Made by a program: the position numbers and the translations under genes. This document shows, in pieces, positions 7,590 through 14,137 of a stretch of DNA of 14,325 nt; position 1 is the first letter of the stretch; every line of letters begins with the position of its first letter. The notes below the pieces were generated by a model, which saw nothing but the letters and a program-made list of their open reading frames with translations, did not search any database and was not told the origin of the DNA. Origin of the DNA: Verrucomicrobia bacterium UBA6354 (lineage in GTDB: Bacteria; Verrucomicrobiota; Kiritimatiellia; RFP12; UBA1067); NCBI GenBank assembly GCA_002440145.1, contig DJRS01000021.1, forward strand, positions 1-14,325, written 5' to 3'.

Positions 7590-7595
7590 GAGACA

Positions 7596-7604
7596 ATTAT
7601 ACCA
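7596..7604 (-). promoter_or_regulatory. Extended -10 promoter of the perM-like/his/nadA operon
   Basis: The minus strand reads TGG-TATAAT, then six bases and the ATG at 7589. Seven bases after the last T of the -10 falls exactly on the A of that ATG. The -35 position (about 7619-7624, TAGCGG) is poor, as extended -10 promoters tolerate. The same nine bases occur before rex. Confidence 0.65.
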
Positions 7605-7612
7605 AATCCCGG

Positions 7613-7632
7613 ACGAAACCGCTACATTTCGT
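7613..7632. promoter_or_regulatory. Inverted repeat over the -35 region of the perM-like promoter
   Basis: ACGAAA (7613-7618) and TTTCGT (7627-7632) are perfect 6-bp arms around an 8-nt spacer. They straddle the -35 position of the operon promoter, where a repressor or activator could bind. It may instead be a weak stem in the 3' region of the upstream PAP2-like gene. No protein is assigned. Confidence 0.3.
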
Positions 7633-7644
7633 TCGCGCGGCGCT

Positions 7645-8121
7645 TCAGCCCGGCCAACAAAAATTCAAGAGCGTCGCCCACGCGATCCCCGTAACCATGC
7701 CCCAAAAGACTTCCATGCGCGTATGCCCCAGAAGTTCGCGCAGACGCGCCACCGGTTTGAGCTTGAAATTCTGGATGTCGCGCAAGATGGCGTTCAAGAT
7801 CCGCGCATGCTCCCCCGCCGCGCGGCGAACGGTCGCCGCGTCAAACATGGTCAAGAGGGCAAAGGCGACCGCCAGCGTCGTAAGCGGCGAAGCGAACCCC
7901 TCCGTATACCCGATGCTGAACGCCAAACCGGAAACCGTGGCGGAGTGGCTGGACGGCATCCCTCCTGTCGAGACAAGATACACGAAATCGAACGTGTGCG
8001 TCTTGCGCGCGGCTATGATCATCTTGGCGATGCTGGCGACGATCCAGCCGCCGCAACCGCTCCAAAACCACACGCCCGTGAACAAATTCCAGAAATCGTA
8101 ATGCGCGATGACAGCCATCAT
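7645..8121 (-). CDS. Divergent PAP2 family (DUF212/YuiD-like) membrane protein
   Basis: This 158-residue integral membrane protein belongs to the divergent branch of the PAP2 acid phosphatase family. The signatures are STGGMPSSHSATVSGL (about 51-65), MFDAATVRRAAGEHARILN (about 92-110) and LRELLGHTRMEVFWG (about 127-141). Together these give the Ser-His-Ser, Arg and His residues expected of the phosphatase site. Four or so hydrophobic helices are visible. Lipid phosphate or isoprenyl phosphate hydrolysis is plausible from the family, but the substrate is unknown. ATG 8121 overlaps the prfA stop (ATGA) and has a GGGAGG ribosome site 6 nt upstream; ATG 8118 is a possible second start. Confidence 0.9.
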   Translation of the reverse strand: MMAVIAHYDFWNLFTGVWFWSGCGGWIVASIAKMIIAARKTHTFDFVYLVSTGGMPSSHSATVSGLAFSIGYTEGFASPLTTLAVAFALLTMFDAATVRRAAGEHARILNAILRDIQNFKLKPVARLRELLGHTRMEVFWGMVTGIAWATLLNFCWPG

Positions 8122-9206
8122 GCGCGGCCTCCCTTCGTTGCCAACGCCTGCGCCAGACGCTCGTCCATGTCATGCGCCGCGAGCGCATCCAAAAGCGCGT
8201 CCATGTCCCCGTCGATAAAGCGGTCGAGCGCATACAAGGTCAAGTCTATCCGGTGGTCCGTCACGCGGTTCTGGGGAAAGTTGTACGTGCGGATGCGCCC
8301 CGAGCGGTCCCCCGACCCCCGCAAGGTCAGACGGTCCGCCCCGATTTTCGCTTCTTCTTCGCGGCGTTTATGGTCCAGAATGCGCGCCTTGAGCGTCGCC
8401 AGGCACTTCTCGCGATTGCGGATCTGGGAGCGTTCGTCCTGGCAGACCGCCACAAGCCCCGTCGGCAAATGGGTCATGCGGACGGCGCTTTCCGTCTTGT
8501 TCACGTGTTGGCCGCCCGCACCGCCGGCGCAAAACAAGTCCACGCGGATGTCGCAGTCGGGTATTTCGAGTTCGTCCTCCTCGTCGGCCTCGGGGAACAC
8601 CACCACCGTCGCCGCGGACGTATGGATGCGCCCCTGCGCTTCCGTCGCCGGCACCCGTTGCACGCGATGTCCGCCGCTTTCAAAGCGCAACCGCCCGTAC
8701 GCGCCCTCGCCGATTACGGTGAAAACGACCTCCTTGTACCCGTCCAGGGAGGTTGCGCTCGAATTCAAGACGGAAATCTTCCAGCCCGCACGCTCGGCAT
8801 AGCGCGCATACATGCGGAAAAGATCGCCGGCGAAAAGAGCCGCCTCCTCTCCGCCCGTCCCCGCCCGTATCTCCAGGACGGCATTGCGCGCTTCGAGCGG
8901 ATCCGGCGGAAGGAGCGCCGCGAGAACCCGACGCTCCTCCTCCGGCAGGCGCGCTTCCAACAAGGCGATCTCCCGCGCCGCCTCGTCCTTGAAGTCCGGA
9001 TCCGCCAGCAAGTCGCGATTTCCCGCAAGATCGCGGCATGTTTTCTCGTATTCCGAAAAAACATGTTCGAGCTTCTTGAGAGAAGCCCGCTCACGCAACG
9101 CCGCGCGGTATTTCGCGCGGTCCGACAAAACTTTTGGGTCGCTCAAGCCCTGTTCTACGGACTCTAGGCGACCCAAAACCTGCCGAATCTGGTCAGTGTC
9201 GATCAA
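8118..9206 (-). CDS. prfA: Peptide chain release factor 1
   Basis: RF1 reads UAA and UAG on the ribosome and triggers peptide release. The 362-residue product matches the family length. The anticodon-like PxT motif is PAT (about 186-188) in RVQRVPATEAQGRIHTSAAT, which marks RF1 rather than RF2. The catalytic loop GAGGQHVNKTESAVRMTHLPTG has GGQ at 231-233. The start is TTG at 9206, 2 nt after the rpmE stop, with GAAGAAG upstream; no in-frame ATG lies nearby. The order rpmE-prfA is common in bacteria. The prmC gene, which methylates the GGQ glutamine and often follows, is absent from this position. Confidence 0.97.
   Translation of the reverse strand: MIDTDQIRQVLGRLESVEQGLSDPKVLSDRAKYRAALRERASLKKLEHVFSEYEKTCRDLAGNRDLLADPDFKDEAAREIALLEARLPEEERRVLAALLPPDPLEARNAVLEIRAGTGGEEAALFAGDLFRMYARYAERAGWKISVLNSSATSLDGYKEVVFTVIGEGAYGRLRFESGGHRVQRVPATEAQGRIHTSAATVVVFPEADEEDELEIPDCDIRVDLFCAGGAGGQHVNKTESAVRMTHLPTGLVAVCQDERSQIRNREKCLATLKARILDHKRREEEAKIGADRLTLRGSGDRSGRIRTYNFPQNRVTDHRIDLTLYALDRFIDGDMDALLDALAAHDMDERLAQALATKGGRA
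8128..8133 (-). promoter_or_regulatory. Ribosome binding site of the PAP2-like gene
   Basis: GGGAGG on the minus strand, inside the last codons of prfA, lies 6 nt before ATG 8121. This supports reinitiation at the overlap. Confidence 0.6.
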
Positions 9207-9208
9207 AC

Positions 9209-9418
9209 TTACTTCTTCGCAAACTTGGCGTAGCGTTTCTTGAACGAATCCACACGGCCTTCGGTGTCAACCATCGTCTTCTGGCCCGTGAAATAGGGAT
9301 GGCACGCGCTGCAGGTGTTGACCGTCATCTCCTTCTTCGTCGAACGAGTCTTGATGACGTTGCCGCACGCACACGTGATCGTGGCTTCTGTGTAAGCCGG
9401 ATGAATGCCTTTCTTCAT
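9209..9418 (-). CDS. rpmE: Large subunit ribosomal protein L31 (zinc-binding, type A)
   Basis: L31 is a 50S protein that helps bridge the subunits. The 69-residue product begins MKKGIHPAY and keeps the zinc cysteines CAC (16, 18) and CSAC (36, 39), so it is the C+ form rather than the zinc-free paralogue. ATG 9418 is chosen over the in-frame TTG 9439 because an AAGGA ribosome site (9426-9430) lies 7 nt upstream and L31 usually starts MKxxIHP. It follows tRNA-Asn by 33 nt with no terminator visible between them, and it precedes prfA by 2 nt. Confidence 0.97.
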   Translation of the reverse strand: MKKGIHPAYTEATITCACGNVIKTRSTKKEMTVNTCSACHPYFTGQKTMVDTEGRVDSFKKRYAKFAKK

Positions 9419-9425
9419 TTCTGCG

Positions 9426-9430
9426 TCCTT
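9426..9430 (-). promoter_or_regulatory. Ribosome binding site of rpmE
   Basis: AAGGA on the minus strand lies 7 nt before ATG 9418. It decides that start against the upstream TTG at 9439. Confidence 0.6.
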
Positions 9431-9451
9431 TTCTCTCAAATCGTCTCTGAA

Positions 9452-9526
9452 TGGCTCGGGTGGCTGGATTCGAACCAGCGACCAATTGATTAACAGTCAA
9501 CTGCGCTACCGCTGCGCCACACCCGA
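9452..9526 (-). tRNA. tRNA-Asn (anticodon GTT)
   Basis: A full cloverleaf is readable on the minus strand. The acceptor is TCGGGTG (9526-9520) paired with CACCCGA (9462-9456). The D arm is GCGCAGCGGTAGCGC. The anticodon stem TTGA/TCAA holds the loop CTGTTAA with anticodon GTT. The T arm is GCTGG-TTCGAAT-CCAGC. The discriminator is G (9455) and the CCA end is encoded (9454-9452). It is the first gene of the tRNA-rpmE-prfA-PAP2 run, so the 3' end must be released by processing if it is co-transcribed. Confidence 0.97.
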
Positions 9527-9543
9527 ACAATCAAGTGGTGAAT

Positions 9544-9573
9544 AGTATATCATATTTCGGTGTGGCATTGCAA
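9544..9573 (-). promoter_or_regulatory. Promoter of tRNA-Asn and downstream rpmE-prfA
   Basis: On the minus strand, TTGCAA (9573-9568) and TATACT (9549-9544) are separated by 18 nt. A TGA before the -10 gives an extended form (TGATATACT). Transcription would start near 9537, about 11 nt before the tRNA. An A-rich stretch (9579-9596 on the minus strand) upstream of the -35 could act as an UP element. Confidence 0.65.
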
Positions 9574-9606
9574 GGGGGTATTTTCACTTTTTTCAAGTCG
9601 CCGTTC

Positions 9607-9628
9607 ACGCCGTCTCACCGGACGGCGT
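9607..9628. repeat. 8-bp stem-loop in the noncoding gap
   Basis: ACGCCGTC (9607-9614) and GACGGCGT (9621-9628) are perfect arms around a 6-nt loop. Read on the minus strand it lies downstream of the 9789-10280 gene, but it is followed by an A-rich rather than U-rich stretch. It is at best a Rho-type end or a processing structure. Confidence 0.45.
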
Positions 9629-9710
9629 CCATTTGCCCTGTCGTGCAGACGAAGACGAAATGGATCGCGCAGAAACCGTTCGGCGGCGAACCGCCAGGAA
9701 GGTTCTGCCC

Positions 9711-9776
9711 CCGTTGCGCCGGAACGCCGATGCCGTTGCGCCGGAACGGTGATACCGTTGCGCCGGAACCGCCGCG
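9711..9776. repeat. Three tandem 22-bp-period repeats
   Basis: The 15-bp core CCGTTGCGCCGGAAC is repeated without change at 9711-9725, 9733-9747 and 9755-9769. Each core is followed by a variable 7-bp tail, giving an exact 22-bp period. Each core can form a short GTT-AAC hairpin. Between copies two and three, AACGGT-GAT-ACCGTT forms a 6-bp inverted repeat. The array sits just past the stop of the 9789-10280 gene. The rest of the 9574-9788 gap shows only the stem-loop at 9607, a small GGCGG-CGAA-CCGCC hairpin (9682-9695) and no convincing gene. Confidence 0.85.
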
Positions 9777-9788
9777 CCCCGCTGCTCC

Positions 9789-10280
9789 CTATTGGAGGGA
9801 AATGCGGGAAAGCTTCCAGCGGCCGTCGGCTATGTCCTTCACGAACTGCGCGGAACAGGCTGCGGGCGGGCGGGGCAGGGGAAAGTCCGGCCCCTCGAAC
9901 GTCCACGCGATGCGCGCCGTCACCTGTGCGGACTCCTTGTCCGGGTTCAGCTCTATGCGCATGTCCGAGAGGGCGACTTCCAGCCGCGAACAGGCCGCGC
10001 GCGCCGCCCCGACGGCACGCACCGCGTCTTCCCGCTCGAGAACGACAGGCTCCCCTTCGGGCGCGACCGCGGCGGTTATCTGCCAGGCGACAAGCTCCTC
10101 GAGCGTCCGAAGCTTGCCCATTTGCACATAAGATTGTTCGCCGGGTTCCTTGTTCACGCACGCGACAAGCCGCGTCAATACGGAACGAACCTCCCCTTCC
10201 TCGTCCGTACGAAAAAGGAGAAAGGCGGCCAAACCGGCTCCTGCCGCGCAAAGAATCGCCAAAAATCCGCGTCTGTTCAC
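9789..10280 (-). CDS. Small membrane-anchored or exported protein of unknown function
   Basis: I do not recognise this family. The 163-residue product begins with a short basic N-terminus and a hydrophobic stretch (about 5-23, GFLAILCAAGAGLAAFLLF) that would anchor or export it. A mixed alpha/beta part follows (about 28-160), whose helix-rich start and final 'FVKDIADGRWKLSRISLQ' are faintly like NTF2-type folds ('dG.Wkl..i'). The start is GTG at 10280 with no clear ribosome site, 16 nt after the lactonase-family stop. It is therefore probably the last gene of the dehydratase-LolA-MMPL-lactonase operon. A role in the envelope is inferred only from context. Confidence 0.7.
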   Translation of the reverse strand: MNRRGFLAILCAAGAGLAAFLLFRTDEEGEVRSVLTRLVACVNKEPGEQSYVQMGKLRTLEELVAWQITAAVAPEGEPVVLEREDAVRAVGAARAACSRLEVALSDMRIELNPDKESAQVTARIAWTFEGPDFPLPRPPAACSAQFVKDIADGRWKLSRISLQ

Positions 10281-10296
10281 GGCGAACCGGCCCGAT

Positions 10297-11319
10297 TCAG
10301 GGGGCGGGCGTCAGCGCGACCGGGCGGAAAAGCCCCCGCAAAGCATTGATTTCGCGGAAGCATCCCGTCTCGGCATCATAGTCGAGAACCAGCACATCCC
10401 CCGAGCGTTCCATGGCGACAAGTGCGCGATTGGGGGCGACAAACACGAAGTCGCGCGGCCAACTCCCGTCCAGAAGCGTGCGCGCCTTGAAGGTCAAACG
10501 GCCGGTTTCCGCGTCAAAATCGTACGAAACAAGCGAATTTTCGCCGCGGTTGGAGACAACAATGCGCCGGCCGTCCGGGGTCAGGCGAAGGGCCGCGGCA
10601 AGATCGCCATTCGGTCCGCGTCCGGTCTGTTCGTTCGGGACGGGCAGCGTCGGCACATTGTCCAGCAAGGCAAAGCCGTCCGCCGCGCTCCAACGGTAGC
10701 TCGCCAGCCGATTGCCGAGCTCGAAGAGAAGGAAGGCGAGCTTGCCGTTTGGATGGAACAACAAGTGCCGCGGTCCAGCCCCCCGGGGGGTTGTCGCATA
10801 GACCGTTCCGGCAGGGTAGGTCACAATCTCGTCCAAACCCAGGTCGACGACGCAGAAACTCTTGCCGTCCGGAGCCGGTATCGCCTGGTGGCAATGCGCG
10901 GCATCCTGCCGCGGCAGATTGGGGCCCTGTCCTTTGTGCGTGTAGGTCGTGACCGGACCAAACGCGCCATCCGCCACCGGCACGCTCCCGGCGCGCCCGG
11001 TGCTATAGTCCGCCCAATTCAGTTGCTTGCCGTTTGGCATAAGGGAAACATGGCACGGCGTGCCGCCCAAATCGACCGACCCCGTCCGCACAAGCCGCAC
11101 GCCCTGCACACGGTAGGCGCTCGCCCCGCCCGCGGCACAGGAATAAAGCCAGCGTCCGTCCGCGGAAAGCGCCTGGTAGATCGCAGTCTTTTCCGGGTAG
11201 GCCGCGACGATTCGCAGGCTTCCGGAAGAGACGTCCATCTCGAGCGCATAAAGTCCGTTCGTATGCGTGGCGTCCGTATAACAACCCAAATAAACGACTA
11301 GACCGAGTGTTTCTATCAT
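10297..11319 (-). CDS. Lactonase family seven-bladed beta-propeller protein (Pgl-like)
   Basis: This 340-residue product is of the 6-phosphogluconolactonase/YbhE propeller family (lactonase PF10282 type). It opens with VVYLGCYTDA (family YxGxYT). It repeats blade signatures such as 'AIYQALSADGRWLY', 'CHQAIPAPDGKSFCVVDLGLDEIVTY', 'GPRHLLFHPNGKLAFLLFELGNRLASY' and 'LTPDGRRIVVSNRGENSLVSYDFDAETGRL'. No signal peptide is visible, so it is likely cytoplasmic. Members range from true 6-phosphogluconolactonase to cyclic muconate-type hydrolases, so the substrate is open. ATG 11319 overlaps the MMPL stop (ATGA), and an AAGGAG ribosome site lies 5 nt upstream, inside the last MMPL codons. This ties it to the aryl-polyene-like operon rather than to sugar metabolism. 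Confidence 0.9.
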   Translation of the reverse strand: MIETLGLVVYLGCYTDATHTNGLYALEMDVSSGSLRIVAAYPEKTAIYQALSADGRWLYSCAAGGASAYRVQGVRLVRTGSVDLGGTPCHVSLMPNGKQLNWADYSTGRAGSVPVADGAFGPVTTYTHKGQGPNLPRQDAAHCHQAIPAPDGKSFCVVDLGLDEIVTYPAGTVYATTPRGAGPRHLLFHPNGKLAFLLFELGNRLASYRWSAADGFALLDNVPTLPVPNEQTGRGPNGDLAAALRLTPDGRRIVVSNRGENSLVSYDFDAETGRLTFKARTLLDGSWPRDFVFVAPNRALVAMERSGDVLVLDYDAETGCFREINALRGLFRPVALTPAP

Positions 11320-13526
11320 TTTTTCTCCTTATTTAGAATTGAAGCCGAACCTGTTGAAGCCGCACATGTGCCGGGACAAACAAGCAGCGCGCAGAGAAAT
11401 GCCGCGGGGAGCCCCACACCCAACACGAAACCAAACGCCTTGACCACGGGAAACGACACGAAAACAAGCGCCCCGAACCCGGCCAGCGAAGTCAGCATGG
11501 AACACAGAGCCGGACGAAATGCCGCGCGCCCGCCCGTCCGCAGAAAAATCGTGTAATCCACGCTCATGCCCGTCAAAAGGAATCCGGCCAAAAGATGGAA
11601 AAGGTTGACGGCTTCGCCGCGCAGCACGAGGAGTCCACCCGCAAAAGCGAGCGCAAAAAGCGAGGGAACCAGCATAATCGGCGCTTGCCGTCTGTAAACA
11701 AGCCCGAGAACGGCGAGTATCAAGACGAGGGAAAACGCCAAGGCGTGAGCCGAAAGACGCGTCCAATCCGTCAAAATACGACCGAGCGTTTCCTTTGGAC
11801 GCCAAAAACCTGCGCCTTCGGGCATGACAGCCCCTTCCGGAAGCGGCTTCGCCAGACTGACAAGCGCGTGTCCGCGGACGAAAGCGCGTGTCACGGCGGA
11901 GGGCAGTTCGGACCACTCCCACGGTTTTGGCGGGCGCGGCAGGGGGAGTGTCCCCAAACCCAACGCCGCCGCCTGCGCGGCACCCTGCTCGGCATACAGT
12001 GCCGCCACCTGCGCGGCTATCTTCTGACGCACCGGGAAAGAAGGCAGAAAGCGCGACAAATGCGGCAAATCATCCGATAAATGGAGAGATTCCTCTTTCC
12101 GGATCAAGGCGTCCGGCGTATCCGCGCCCTCGATCACCAGAAAGCCCAAGGTGGAATTCGTGGAAGCCCCCGACCGCTCGGCCAGGAAACGTTCCGCCGC
12201 GGCGAGGGTCGGCGACGGACGGTAGATCGCCTGCGGCTCCGTGGCAAAGCGCGCATGGAGGAGGAGCCCAATGGACAGCAAAAAGGCGATTCCAAAGAGA
12301 GGAGCGGTACAGATTCTCACACGGTTCGGGAGGAGTGGTCCAGACAGGAGCCTTTCGCCGGGGGAGCCGGTCAAAAGACGAATGCGAGGATAGAGGAAGA
12401 GCACGCTCCCGAGACTCGCGGCAAGTCCCACTCCAAGGAATACGGCCGACTGGCACAAGACGGGAATTCCGCAAAAAACAAGCGGAAGAAGGCTTATTTC
12501 CGTCGTTATGCACGATATGCAGAGGCCCTTGGATACGGCCGCGGCGTTTCCGGGCGCCTGCAGCAGCCGGTGGAAGGCGTAGTCCACGACGAGCCCGAGG
12601 ACGGTCGTTCCCAGCACAAAGGTCAGAGCATGGATGGAGGGGAAACAAGCGAGAAGCGCCGCGCCGCCGGCCAATGCCGCGCAGAGGAGCGTCAAGAACA
12701 CGCAAGGAATCCAGCGCAGGGATTTGAAGACGACCAGGCTCAGCATGACAATGAAAATGACAGAAAAGAACGTTAAAACACTCATTTCTGTCTGACAACG
12801 CGCGGCTGTTTCGGCTGTATGGACAGGAACGCCGCAAGCCGCAATGGCAACAGGCGGACGGACAACTTGGGCGCAAAGCCGGTCGAGATCCGCCTTGAAA
12901 TCGACAAGTTTGCGAACATCCGTCTCTACGCCGGGCTTGAATTCCAACAAGAGAAGCAGGACGGTGGTTTGGTCTTTTTGCGCCGTCAAGAAGCCTTCAC
13001 GCGGTTTCCAGCCGGCATAAGCCGCCGGCAAAGACGAAATATAGCCGTTCAGAAGACAAAAAGGATCCTCTACAGGGGAGAAAAGAGGCGGAATGGGCGT
13101 CGCGAAGTAGGTGCGCAGGGCCCGCCGCGCCAGTTTTGCACGGCCCTCGGGGGTTTGCAGGAGCGTGCGCGCGACCGGGGAGACGAGCCCGGCGGGATAA
13201 GTACGGCAAAATCCCAGAAAATCCGCAAAATCCCTGCCGTCCGTGCGCACATGCATGTTTTCGAGAGCCGGACAGTCGCGCAAAAGCCGCGCTTCCAGAT
13301 TCGTCGCCGCGGCACAGGCGCTGTCGAAATCGGGAGCAAAGACCAAGACCGGCACGAGCCCGTTCGATGAATTGCGCAAAGCGGCGGGAATCGCCTTCCC
13401 GGCCGAACCGATCAAGTCGTAGAGGGACGTTTCGATCCGCGGCGATCGCGCCAGATACAGAAGCGCACATGCCGCGGCCAGCACGAGGGGGACAATACCG
13501 CATGCGAATGCACGCGCCTTTTTCAT
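11316..13526 (-). CDS. MMPL/RND family exporter of an aryl-polyene-type cluster
   Basis: This 736-residue inner-membrane transporter has the duplicated RND layout. A first helix (about 7-26) is followed by a periplasmic domain (about 28-245), five helices (about 250-381), one at about 405-424, a second periplasmic domain (about 428-590) and five closing helices (about 594-717). The charged proton-relay positions are in GLVVDYAFHRL (Asp about 315) and GMSVDYTIFLR (Asp about 657). Family members export lipids and polyketide-like products. The open frame extends upstream to 13736 but overlaps the LolA-like gene there. ATG 13526, whose ATGA overlaps the LolA-like stop, gives a proper first helix. 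Its neighbours support export of the product of an aryl-polyene-like pathway. Confidence 0.9.
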   Translation of the reverse strand: MKKARAFACGIVPLVLAAACALLYLARSPRIETSLYDLIGSAGKAIPAALRNSSNGLVPVLVFAPDFDSACAAATNLEARLLRDCPALENMHVRTDGRDFADFLGFCRTYPAGLVSPVARTLLQTPEGRAKLARRALRTYFATPIPPLFSPVEDPFCLLNGYISSLPAAYAGWKPREGFLTAQKDQTTVLLLLLEFKPGVETDVRKLVDFKADLDRLCAQVVRPPVAIAACGVPVHTAETAARCQTEMSVLTFFSVIFIVMLSLVVFKSLRWIPCVFLTLLCAALAGGAALLACFPSIHALTFVLGTTVLGLVVDYAFHRLLQAPGNAAAVSKGLCISCITTEISLLPLVFCGIPVLCQSAVFLGVGLAASLGSVLFLYPRIRLLTGSPGERLLSGPLLPNRVRICTAPLFGIAFLLSIGLLLHARFATEPQAIYRPSPTLAAAERFLAERSGASTNSTLGFLVIEGADTPDALIRKEESLHLSDDLPHLSRFLPSFPVRQKIAAQVAALYAEQGAAQAAALGLGTLPLPRPPKPWEWSELPSAVTRAFVRGHALVSLAKPLPEGAVMPEGAGFWRPKETLGRILTDWTRLSAHALAFSLVLILAVLGLVYRRQAPIMLVPSLFALAFAGGLLVLRGEAVNLFHLLAGFLLTGMSVDYTIFLRTGGRAAFRPALCSMLTSLAGFGALVFVSFPVVKAFGFVLGVGLPAAFLCALLVCPGTCAASTGSASILNKEKK

Positions 13527-14137
13527 TTTGACGTACGCTCCCATAGGCGGTGTGTGCCCTGCCCCAATTCGGCGAACTCCAGGAGTATGGTGCCCTGCCG
13601 CGCGGTATGCCAGGTCACATTCGTGATTTCCGCCGCGCCTGACACAACTAGCTTTGTAAAAAGCGAACGAATCTGAGAAAAAGCAGGCGTTAACGTCAGA
13701 ACCCAGCCATTTGTCCCAATGGACCGCGACTGCCAATCGAAAAGCCCGTCAAAAGCCGACATGTCCCCAGCGGCAAAGGCGTCCGTACGGTCGCGGATTT
13801 CCGCGTAGTACGGCCAGTCGACAAAATCTTTTATACGCATGCCCTCCTCGTCGGCAAAAACGAGGGCGTTCGTTGTCATGGTGATGGTCGAGGCGAAAGG
13901 GGCGCGCACATCCCAGATTATGCCGCGGAAACGTGCGCAAGAGACAAGCCCCGTCGAGACGAGGGGGTGCGTCGCCCCCGGGAGCATGCGGGACATGCGC
14001 CAGGCGGCATCCGCATCGAGCGCCCGCCGGAACGCCTTTTGGCAGGCGGGCGGGAGTGTAGCCCCTGCCGCCGCAAAAGGAGAGAAGAACGCCCATCCCA
14101 TCACTCCCCAAGATACAAACAAGAAGAAACGCTTCAT
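13523..14137 (-). CDS. LolA-like outer-membrane lipoprotein/lipid carrier
   Basis: This 204-residue secreted protein begins with a cleavable-looking signal peptide (MKRFFLFVSWGVMGWAFFSPFAAAGA, about 1-26). The mature part matches the LolA-like proteins of aryl polyene clusters: 'RMLPGATHPLVSTGLVSCARFRGIIWDVRAPFASTITMTTNAL' follows the LPG..PL.S.G....RG..W....PF.ST pattern at about 51-93. Its likely role is to carry the hydrophobic product across the periplasm. The open frame begins further upstream (14197), but ATG 14137 gives the signal peptide, overlaps the dehydratase stop (ATGA) and has GGAAAGG 8 nt upstream. General housekeeping LolA is a weaker alternative given the neighbours. Confidence 0.85.
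   Translation of the reverse strand: MKRFFLFVSWGVMGWAFFSPFAAAGATLPPACQKAFRRALDADAAWRMSRMLPGATHPLVSTGLVSCARFRGIIWDVRAPFASTITMTTNALVFADEEGMRIKDFVDWPYYAEIRDRTDAFAAGDMSAFDGLFDWQSRSIGTNGWVLTLTPAFSQIRSLFTKLVVSGAAEITNVTWHTARQGTILLEFAELGQGTHRLWERTSK

Noticed and set aside
9607..9628. Intrinsic terminator for the lactonase-family operon
   Set aside because: The stem is good but is followed on the minus strand by an A-rich stretch, not U.
9711..9776. CRISPR array
   Set aside because: Cores are 15 bp with 7-bp tails, far too short for repeats and spacers, and no cas genes are present.
9535..10381. Plus-strand open frames across the 9541-9788 gap
   Set aside because: They are Arg/Pro/Ser-rich, lack recognisable ribosome sites and run antisense into the 9789-10280 gene.
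13527..13736. Extended N-terminus of the MMPL exporter
   Set aside because: It overlaps the LolA-like gene out of frame and precedes a normal first membrane helix at ATG 13526.
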